Source: CALGLS01 sp045105695 | Lineage (GTDB): Bacteria > Bacteroidota > Bacteroidia > Chitinophagales > Saprospiraceae | Direction of reading: 5' to 3' | Length of the DNA: 10,553 nucleotides | NCBI GenBank assembly: GCA_045105695.1 | Contig: JBGCDT010000297.1 | Location: forward strand, 1-10,553 | Notes under the pieces: generated by a model | Seen by the model: only the letters and a program-made list of their open reading frames with translations | Told to the model about the DNA's origin: nothing | Databases searched by the model: none | Translations under genes and position numbers: made by a program | Shown here: piece after piece, positions 5,572-10,553 of the stretch | Position numbering within the stretch: the first letter of the stretch is position 1 | Layout: the number at the start of each line of letters is the position of its first letter

Positions 5572-6930
5572 TTAGACTGCCTGGATGATATCATACTGCG
5601 TCAGTATCTGCATACTCCCAGACTTTGTTTGTACCAAAACCGCAGGGATTTTTTTATCTAAATAATGACTCAACTGGCGAGAAGGCATATCCGCTTTCAC
5701 CACTGGGAAAGCTTCTCCCATGATGTCTTTGATGAGGCGATCATTATTCGTCGTTGGATTTTCAAGAAGGAAAGAAAGTATTTTTGTTTCCGTTATAGAA
5801 CCTACGATGTTCTCTTCTTCCATGACCGGCATCTGAGAAATGTCATTAGACTTCATCATATCAAAAGTACTTTTCACTGTATCTGTCGTTTTTACAGCAT
5901 GGAAAGTTTTGTCCGTTTTTTTATTTAAGATGTCTTCCACTTTCAACTCTGTGTCTAGGAAACCTCTGTCGCGCATCCAGTCGTCATTGTATATTTTTCC
6001 AACGTAGCGACTGCCGTGATCGTGAATCACAACCACTACCACATCATCTGCTGTCAACTGATCTTTCAATTGCTCTAGACCTGCAAAAGCAGAACCCGCA
6101 GAGTAGCCCAATAACATTCCTTCTTCTCTAGCCAAACGTCGGCACATCACCGCTCCATCCTTGTCTGATACTTTTTCGAAGTGATCGATGACAGAGAAAT
6201 CTACGTTCTTCGGAAGAATATCTTCGCCAATTCCCTCAGTGATGTAAGGATAAATTTCTTTCTCATCGAACTCTCCTGTTTCATGGTATTTTTTGAAAAC
6301 AGAACCATAGGTATCGATGCCCCAGATTTTAATATTTGGATTTTTTTCCTTTAGGTATTTGCCTGTTCCTGAGATGGTCCCTCCAGTTCCTACGCCTACG
6401 ATCATGTGTGTGATCTTTCCTTCCGTCTGCTCCCAGATCTCAGGGCCGGTACTTTCGTAATGCGCTTTTCTGTTGGAAAGGTTGTCGTATTGGTTGACCC
6501 AAAAAGAGTTTGGAATTTCGTTGCTTAGTCGTTCTGCCACAGAGTAGTAAGAACGTGGATCATCCGGCGTCACGTTAGTTGGACAGACGATTACTTCCGA
6601 ACCCATTGCGCGAAGCATGTCAAATTTCTCTTTGGATTGTTTGTCAGAGGAAGTGAAGATGGTTTTATATCCTTTTACGCAAGCGGCTAGTGCCAGTCCC
6701 ATACCTGTATTTCCAGAGGTACATTCTATGATGGTTCCGCCAGGTTTGATGTCGCCATTTTTTTCTGCGTCTTCCAACATCTTCAGCGCCATTCGATCTT
6801 TGATGGAATGACCAGGGTTGACGGTTTCAAATTTGACGAGAACTAGTGCTGGGTTTCCCTCAGCTACTTTGTTTATTTTAATCAAAGGGGTGTTTCCAAT
6901 AGTTTCCAGAACATTATTATAATACTTCAT
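5572..6930 (-). CDS. PLP-dependent cystathionine beta-synthase / cysteine synthase-type enzyme with C-terminal CBS-domain pair
   Basis: The 452-residue enzyme would condense serine, or an activated serine, with homocysteine or sulfide in the cytoplasm. The fold-type II PLP domain spans about 1-325: the Schiff-base lysine is K44 in PGHSIKDR, the substrate loop is TSGNTG (71-76), the phosphate-binding glycine loop is GVGTGGTISGTG (179-190), and the pyridine-nitrogen serine region is GYSAGSA (275-281). EGIGEDILP (232-240) resembles the EGIG motif of cystathionine beta-synthases. Two CBS domains follow (about 330-390 and 397-452), as in eukaryotic CBS where they bind S-adenosylmethionine. The N-terminal haem segment of animal enzymes is absent. 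The layout favours cystathionine beta-synthase over CysK/CysM, which lack CBS domains. The exact substrate cannot be fixed from sequence, and no cystathionine lyase gene is in the window. The gap to the upstream LysM gene is 79 bases without a clear promoter, so read-through from it is possible. Confidence 0.9.
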   Translation of the reverse strand: MKYYNNVLETIGNTPLIKINKVAEGNPALVLVKFETVNPGHSIKDRMALKMLEDAEKNGDIKPGGTIIECTSGNTGMGLALAACVKGYKTIFTSSDKQSKEKFDMLRAMGSEVIVCPTNVTPDDPRSYYSVAERLSNEIPNSFWVNQYDNLSNRKAHYESTGPEIWEQTEGKITHMIVGVGTGGTISGTGKYLKEKNPNIKIWGIDTYGSVFKKYHETGEFDEKEIYPYITEGIGEDILPKNVDFSVIDHFEKVSDKDGAVMCRRLAREEGMLLGYSAGSAFAGLEQLKDQLTADDVVVVVIHDHGSRYVGKIYNDDWMRDRGFLDTELKVEDILNKKTDKTFHAVKTTDTVKSTFDMMKSNDISQMPVMEEENIVGSITETKILSFLLENPTTNNDRLIKDIMGEAFPVVKADMPSRQLSHYLDKKIPAVLVQTKSGSMQILTQYDIIQAV

Positions 6931-7009
6931 CGCAATTATTGTGGGTGATTTTTATAATGGAGCGTTTCAACTTCCAGCTATCTGTTACGTACATTTTAAC
7001 CGTATGTTT

Positions 7010-7864
7010 TTATCTAAGGTATTTCATCTTCACAAAAAAGCGGGCATCTTTTCCGCCCAACAATTTTGCAACTCTAGTGGAAACTACCACCACCACATCA
7101 TCTGAATAAATAGCCTCTGGTATTCTTGCAATCACTTTTGCATAAACCGTTCGCTTCAACATCGGGTTTTTTATTTCGATGATAGATCCGACAGGAGCTT
7201 TCCGATGCATAGCATAAAGATCTACGGATTTGACGCCATCTTTCTGCCAGTAGGCCACGCCTTTTTGTTTGTACTCTCTTTTATTTTCAGCCGCTCTAGC
7301 GTAGCGCTTACCTAGAAGTAGGTTCTTTTTATCCACTGGGCCACCTTTGATTTTTCTATCAGTAGCGGCAATTCCTTTTCTACTCAACCAACCAATGTGC
7401 AACACCTGACCGAGACTCAATGTGTTATCCTCCAATTGATTCATGGTTGCCAAAAGTCCCATCGGTATTCCGAAATAGTTTTTTGACAACTTATATAAGG
7501 TGTCCGATTTTTTGACGACATAGCAAACGACCATATAATCATTCGGGTTGTGTCCCTGTGGTATTTGCATCAAAATGGAGCGTGTCGGGATGGGTATATT
7601 TATTTGTACACCTTCCTTATAACTGCTACGATTCAAGCCAGGATTGTAATCGTAAATCTGATTGACGGACATTCCATAGTACTTCGAAAGTGCGTACAAG
7701 GTCTGCCCAGGCAATAACTCATGGTCAATTATCTTCTCCTGCAACTCACTGAATTTCACGTAAGTGGTATCACTGTTATTCATATACAAGAGACTGTCCA
7801 GCTGGTATTGCCCAAACAAAACCGTGGTCAGAGACAACATCCCAAGTATTAATAATTTCCTCAT
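7010..7864 (-). CDS. Exported LysM protein with degenerate RlpA-like double-psi barrel domain
   Basis: The 284-residue product starts with a signal peptide (MRKLLILGMLSLTTVLFG, cleavage near 18-19). The first LysM domain (about 46-92) has HELLPGQTLYALSKYYGMSVNQIYDYNPGL and ends INIPIP. The second (about 112-157) has VVKKSDTLYKLSKNYFGIP. Both would bind peptidoglycan glycan chains in the periplasm. After a basic linker (about 160-200), residues 201-284 resemble an RlpA-type double-psi beta-barrel: GVAYWQKDG, an AMHRKAPVGSIIEIKNP stretch matching the family AAHKTLPFGT region, and a final VAKLLGGKDARFFVKMKYL. The family NDRGP and IDLS acidic motifs are replaced by IARIP and VVVS, so lytic transglycosylase activity is doubtful and a binding or scaffold role is more likely. 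A TAnnTTTG element lies upstream at 7966-7973. Confidence 0.82.
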   Translation of the reverse strand: MRKLLILGMLSLTTVLFGQYQLDSLLYMNNSDTTYVKFSELQEKIIDHELLPGQTLYALSKYYGMSVNQIYDYNPGLNRSSYKEGVQINIPIPTRSILMQIPQGHNPNDYMVVCYVVKKSDTLYKLSKNYFGIPMGLLATMNQLEDNTLSLGQVLHIGWLSRKGIAATDRKIKGGPVDKKNLLLGKRYARAAENKREYKQKGVAYWQKDGVKSVDLYAMHRKAPVGSIIEIKNPMLKRTVYAKVIARIPEAIYSDDVVVVVSTRVAKLLGGKDARFFVKMKYLR

Positions 7865-7965
7865 TAGTATATAGTTTATGTTGCTTTCGCTAAAATTGAT
7901 AACGAAAAGTGTATTTATAAGTAACTGGTTTGCAACATATTGGCCAATTAATGACCTTTCCAGAA

Positions 7966-7973
7966 CAAAGGTA
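7966..7973 (-). promoter_or_regulatory. Bacteroidota -7 promoter element for the LysM gene
   Basis: On the - strand this reads TACCTTTG, an exact TAnnTTTG match and the same octamer as in the PorP/SprF promoter. No good TTTG is found 19-21 bases upstream, so the -33 element is weak or absent. The leader to the LysM start would be about 95 bases and includes the 10-bp palindrome ATTGGCCAAT (7939-7948). Confidence 0.45.
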
Positions 7974-8001
7974 GAAAAGAACTACGAAAATTAACTTCTT
8001 A

Positions 8002-8382
8002 TCATTCGTAAAAAGTCTGATTGATTTGCTTCACATAATCCAGTTTAGTCAGTTGGTTCAGTACTTTTCGCCAGTTCTTTTGATGAGTACTGCCGATGCA
8101 GAGCCACTCTCTGTCCGTACAACCGATGCGTCCTCGACCTTTTTTCATAACACGTAGCGATGAATCAATAACTTTAACTGCAGTAGCCTTGCCTTCTGAT
8201 GCTGGTATACAGAATTCGTAATCAACAGCTACCTGGCCAGTTCCGTTACCGGCTAAGCCATCGTCGTTTATTTTTGATAAATCGAAAGTGATCTTCGGTG
8301 AAGGAGGCATCATATCCTTTGATGGCTTTGAAGAATTGCAGGAAATCAATAAAGAAAAGGCAAGTAAAATTAAATAGCGCAT
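8002..8382 (-). CDS. Small lipoprotein of unknown function with a GRIGC...LCIGSTHQ core
   Basis: The 126-residue product has a lipoprotein signal peptide (MRYLILLAFSLLISC, lipid cysteine 15). A low-complexity Ser/Lys/Pro spacer (16-30) follows. The compact C-terminal domain holds VAVDYEFCIPA (51-61), VIDSSLRV (71-78), GRGRIGCTDREWLCIGSTHQ (82-101) and a helical end, WRKVLNQLTKLDYVKQINQTFYE. Cysteines 58, 88 and 95 are available for a disulfide or another role. The dense motif around 82-101 looks conserved, but I do not recognise a named family or function. The gene lies 137 bases upstream of the LysM gene and 134 bases downstream of the PorP/SprF gene, on the same strand, so it is probably in its own transcript. 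The start is set by the signal peptide; no Shine-Dalgarno is seen, as usual in Bacteroidota. Confidence 0.75.
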   Translation of the reverse strand: MRYLILLAFSLLISCNSSKPSKDMMPPSPKITFDLSKINDDGLAGNGTGQVAVDYEFCIPASEGKATAVKVIDSSLRVMKKGRGRIGCTDREWLCIGSTHQKNWRKVLNQLTKLDYVKQINQTFYE

Positions 8383-8411
8383 TGGAGCCTAGGGGTTTTC
8401 GGTACGAGATT

Positions 8412-8443
8412 TAAATTGATTTTCATAAAGCACGTAGACCAAA
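8412..8443 (-). promoter_or_regulatory. Weak candidate promoter for the small lipoprotein gene
   Basis: On the - strand a TTTG (8440-8443) is followed after 20 bases by TCAATTTA (8412-8419), which matches TAnnTTTG at four of its six fixed positions. Spacing and location (about 30 bases before the start codon) are right, but the -7 match is poor. Confidence 0.25.
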
Positions 8444-8516
8444 AGTGAGGTCACGTAAGTATATTGTTATTAAAAACAAACCTATTTCAATCTCTCTTCT
8501 TCTTATACCCAAAATA

Positions 8517-9590
8517 TTAAAACTTAGGACAAAGAATATCCTCATTTTCAAAACTACCGATGTATGCCACTGAAAATTCAAAAGCTCCTTGCCCTTGTTG
8601 GTAAGTACTCAAGTCGCGCATATTCGCATCAAAGCTAAAGCCCATAGTCACCGGTCCAAGTTCAATACCTACTAAGGCGATGATCGCATCCAGTGCATAA
8701 GAATCATCCTCGTTGGTGACTGGCCGAACCCATGAGCCAAAGTGAATAGAATTATTATTGTAATTATTTAACTTGATTCGAATGTTAGTACCAGCGTTCA
8801 TTTCGATGTGCGGCCCTTGTTGTGCAAACAAAACTCTTGGACTCAAAAACAATTTTTCATTCAACTTAAACATCGCCGCCACCTGAGCAGACAACTGTCT
8901 GTACAAATCACTCTCTGGAAATACCACAGGCTGATCTTCCGGGTTTTCATAGAAAGAAACCTTTGGTCTGAAAATATGATGCATGGCTACACCTACATTT
9001 AAGTTCAGTTTTTTCTTAGCTATCCGATAATTCAAACCAACATTCAGATCTCCATAGGAGAAATTGTTCTCTGGGAATACCTCATCTGTAGAAAACTGAT
9101 ATCCATCAATGCCATTAAACTGGTCATCAAAAGTCACGTCTTCGTAGTTGATGTTCCGCTGAGATAAGGCTCCCTGAATTCCGAGAGACAAAGATTGTTG
9201 TTTGTCATAATCCAAGCCTTTGTGAAAAGCAGCAGATAAGGCAATCTGGTTGGTCGAAAAGTCAAGACCACTCACTTTATCATTGAAAAACAAAAGTCCT
9301 ACAGCTATTTGATCTTTATATCGGGAATCCATCTCTATATCAAAATTCACATCAGCAGCAGTAGTAAAGGTGACATAAGGATTGTCCAAAACCCCTCTCC
9401 ACTGATCTCTGTAAATAGACGAAACTCGGTAACGTCCTTGCATAGCCCCAGTAAGTGCCGGATTTAGCGTAAGCGGAGTAGCATAAAACTGAGTGAAATG
9501 TTTGTCCTGCGCATCTGCGGATAAGCTACTCAACAGTAAGGCACAAAAGAAAAGTCCAGCGGTGAGTGCAGATTGTAATCGTTGTAACAT
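8517..9590 (-). CDS. PorP/SprF-family type IX secretion system outer-membrane protein
   Basis: The 357-residue product starts with a signal peptide (MLQRLQSALTAGLFFCALLL..., ending SADA-Q near residue 27). The family signature follows at once: HFTQFYATPLTLNPALTGAMQG (31-52) and YRDQWRGV (60-67). The rest is a predicted beta-barrel of alternating strands (GLNYRIAKKKLNLNVGVAMHHIF, FLSPRVLFAQQGP, VTMGFSFDANMRDL). It ends with the CPKF terminus common in this family. PorP/SprF proteins sit in the outer membrane and assist secretion or surface attachment of type IX substrates. In this phylum they often come as many paralogues, each beside a large gliding or adhesin-like substrate; none is present here. 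An in-frame ATG at 9620 would add ten residues (MKIIYNPFYP) before the signal peptide. I prefer 9590 because it gives a normal signal peptide, but both starts lie downstream of the promoter. Confidence 0.9.
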   Translation of the reverse strand: MLQRLQSALTAGLFFCALLLSSLSADAQDKHFTQFYATPLTLNPALTGAMQGRYRVSSIYRDQWRGVLDNPYVTFTTAADVNFDIEMDSRYKDQIAVGLLFFNDKVSGLDFSTNQIALSAAFHKGLDYDKQQSLSLGIQGALSQRNINYEDVTFDDQFNGIDGYQFSTDEVFPENNFSYGDLNVGLNYRIAKKKLNLNVGVAMHHIFRPKVSFYENPEDQPVVFPESDLYRQLSAQVAAMFKLNEKLFLSPRVLFAQQGPHIEMNAGTNIRIKLNNYNNNSIHFGSWVRPVTNEDDSYALDAIIALVGIELGPVTMGFSFDANMRDLSTYQQGQGAFEFSVAYIGSFENEDILCPKF

Positions 9591-9646
9591 GGGATAGAAT
9601 GGATTGTAAATTATTTTCATAAAAATACGTACTTCAAAATTCGGGG

Positions 9647-9677
9647 CAAAGGTACATTTAGTGCTTGGTTAAACAAA
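9647..9677 (-). promoter_or_regulatory. Bacteroidota-type promoter (TTTG-N19-TACCTTTG) for the PorP/SprF gene
   Basis: On the - strand the -33 TTTG (9674-9677) is separated by exactly 19 bases from a perfect TAnnTTTG, TACCTTTG (9647-9654). This is the consensus spacing for the Bacteroidota primary sigma factor. The start of transcription is predicted near 9641, giving a leader of about 50 bases to the ATG at 9590 or about 20 bases to the alternative at 9620. Confidence 0.8.
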
Positions 9678-9734
9678 AACTAATACTAAAATGCTCGGGC
9701 TATCCTGAAGCATTCTTTAGAAATAGCTCACTGT

Positions 9735-9772
9735 CTCTGGTTGATGAAGAAACTAACTCCCTTCGACCAGAG
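9735..9772. other. Imperfect hairpin in the divergent intergenic region
   Basis: CTCTGGT (9735-9741) pairs with ACCAGAG (9766-9772), and GAAG (9746-9749) with CTTC (9761-9764), separated by a small internal loop, with an 11-base apical loop. This lies between the divergent PorP/SprF and C40 peptidase genes. No T-run follows on either strand, so it is not an intrinsic terminator. It may be a regulatory dyad, part of a small RNA, or a decayed repeat. Confidence 0.35.
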
Positions 9773-9791
9773 TCCTTCACATCTGACTAAC

Positions 9792-9811
9792 AGGATTTTT
9801 CAAAAAATCCT
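9792..9811. other. Perfect 9-bp dyad in the divergent intergenic region
   Basis: AGGATTTTT (9792-9800) and AAAAATCCT (9803-9811) form a perfect inverted repeat with a two-base centre. The 364-base stretch 9591-9954 has no gene; it holds the PorP/SprF promoter, the hairpin at 9735-9772 and this dyad. The symmetry and tight centre look more like a protein-binding operator than an RNA hairpin, because a two-base loop is sterically poor. No convincing promoter for the + strand peptidase gene was seen. Confidence 0.35.
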
Positions 9812-9954
9812 ACACGACTTACAAACGCCAAGCAGCAAGCAATATTATCCCCTGATTTACAATTAAATATCTGAAATTGGCTATATTGCAAACCCTATTG
9901 AGTACTGTCAACAATCATGCAAAGAAGGGATAACAAACTACACCATACTACACA

Positions 9955-10553
9955 ATGAATTACGGAATTTGCCCACTCAGCGTCGTACCCATACGCAGCT
10001 CCGCTTCTGACAAAAGCGAAATGGTTTCTCAGCTCCTCTTTGGCGAAACCGTGGAAATCCTTGAAACCAAAGGTAGTTGGATTCGCGTCCGCTGCACCTG
10101 GGATAATTACCTCGGCTGGGCAGACAAGCAACAAATCAAACCACTCCCCTTCTCTGACCTCGAACGCTATCAACATAATTTTGCTTACAGCCTCGAACTC
10201 GTACAAGGCGCGATGGGCAATGGTCATGTCCTACCCATTACGATTGGGGCGACTTTGCCAGAATTCGATGGCATGCACTTCCGATTGAATGGCAGCAGTT
10301 TTACCTTCAGCGGCCAGGCCATTACGCCAAAGGAAACGCAACTCAGTACCGCGCTCATTTTGAAAATCGCCAGACGTTATTTGTACGCGCCTTACCTCTG
10401 GGGCGGTCGTTCACCGATGGGGATTGACTGCAGTGGCTTTACGCAAATCGTTTTTAAAATGGCGGGAGTAGCCATTCCTAGAGATGCTTCTCAGCAGGTT
10501 CACATCGGAGAGATGGTTGATTTTAATGAGCAGGCACAGGCGGGCGATCTTGC
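9955..10553 (+). CDS. NlpC/P60 (C40) peptidase with N-terminal SH3 domain, cut off by the window end
   Basis: The visible 199 codons start MNYGICPLSVVPIRSS and have no signal peptide, so the enzyme is probably cytoplasmic. Residues about 8-62 form a bacterial SH3-like domain (VVPIRSSASDKSEMVSQLLFG, SWIRVRC, YLGWAD). A second SH3-like or linker region follows (about 65-125). The NlpC/P60 domain begins near 131 with ARRYLYAPYLWGGRSPMGIDCSGFTQ, where C159 is the catalytic cysteine, then AIPRDASQQV. The catalytic histidine and third residue lie beyond base 10553. The layout matches the gamma-D-glutamyl-L-diamino acid endopeptidases (YkfC/dipeptidyl-peptidase VI-like) that Bacteroidota use to recycle cell-wall peptides. 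The frame is open from 9955 to the window edge without a stop. The gene is richer in G+C than its neighbours (59 of 120 bases at 10021-10140). Confidence 0.88.
   Translation, partial: MNYGICPLSVVPIRSSASDKSEMVSQLLFGETVEILETKGSWIRVRCTWDNYLGWADKQQIKPLPFSDLERYQHNFAYSLELVQGAMGNGHVLPITIGATLPEFDGMHFRLNGSSFTFSGQAITPKETQLSTALILKIARRYLYAPYLWGGRSPMGIDCSGFTQIVFKMAGVAIPRDASQQVHIGEMVDFNEQAQAGDL

Noticed and set aside
5545..5587. CATCCAGG / CCTGGATG inverted repeat as a terminator for the PLP enzyme gene
   Set aside because: The stem overlaps the stop codon, has a long loop, and no T-run follows on the - strand.
5665..5928. 87-residue open frame on the + strand
   Set aside because: It is antisense to the CBS domains of the PLP enzyme; the composition looks like a shadow frame.
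8432..8456. Imperfect hairpin (ACGT-a-GACC / GGTC-ACGT) as a terminator for the PorP/SprF gene
   Set aside because: There is a bulged base and only a weak T-tract after it on the - strand. It may be real but is not supported as a terminator.
9895..10288. Open frames of 110 residues (- strand) and 82 residues (+ strand) at the right edge
   Set aside because: Both overlap the real SH3/NlpC-P60 coding frame that starts at 9955 and runs off the window; neither encodes a recognisable protein.

Overview
The window looks like a chromosomal segment of a member of the Bacteroidota, possibly from the Saprospiria or a related class, although the order cannot be fixed from this sequence. The signs are a PorP/SprF-family type IX secretion outer-membrane protein, a carboxypeptidase-regulatory-domain/OMP_b-brl_3 TonB-type receptor, a LytS-like kinase with a LytTR regulator, lipoproteins with Lys/Asp right after the lipobox cysteine, and several promoter elements of the Bacteroidota type (TTTG and TAnnTTTG). 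No phage, IS, CRISPR, tRNA or rRNA was seen. Base composition is AT-rich, except for a last gene that is noticeably richer in G+C.

Left half, all on the + strand: an outer-membrane receptor-like protein (69-2456); a short intergenic region holding a palindromic repeat (family B, copy 1); a membrane histidine kinase of the His_kinase/LytS type (2580-3575); a LytTR response regulator (3685-4452); then two tandem paralogous small cysteine-rich lipoproteins (4617-4937 and 4986-5309), followed by a hairpin-plus-T8 terminator and family B copy 2. The regulator gene is bracketed by two copies of a second palindromic element (family A) in opposite orientation. Each copy begins directly after a TAG stop codon. 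These genes could form one sensing unit: surface receptor, sensor kinase, regulator and secreted lipoproteins. Only the kinase-regulator pairing is strongly supported; the rest is inferred from proximity.

Right half, on the - strand: a PLP-dependent cystathionine beta-synthase/cysteine synthase-type enzyme with a C-terminal CBS-domain pair (5572-6930), a periplasmic protein with two LysM domains and a degenerate RlpA-like barrel (7010-7864), a small lipoprotein of unknown function (8002-8382), and a PorP/SprF-family protein (8517-9590). The last has a textbook Bacteroidota promoter. These read like ordinary housekeeping and cell-envelope genes, probably in separate or short transcripts.

Right edge: a divergent 364-base intergenic region with two dyads, then the 5' part of a cytoplasmic NlpC/P60 (C40) peptidase with an N-terminal SH3 domain, running off the window on the + strand (9955 onward).

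The most interesting features are non-coding: two different palindromic repeat families placed between the genes of the kinase/regulator cluster, with one family flanking the regulator as an inverted pair. No clearly new multi-gene system is evident.
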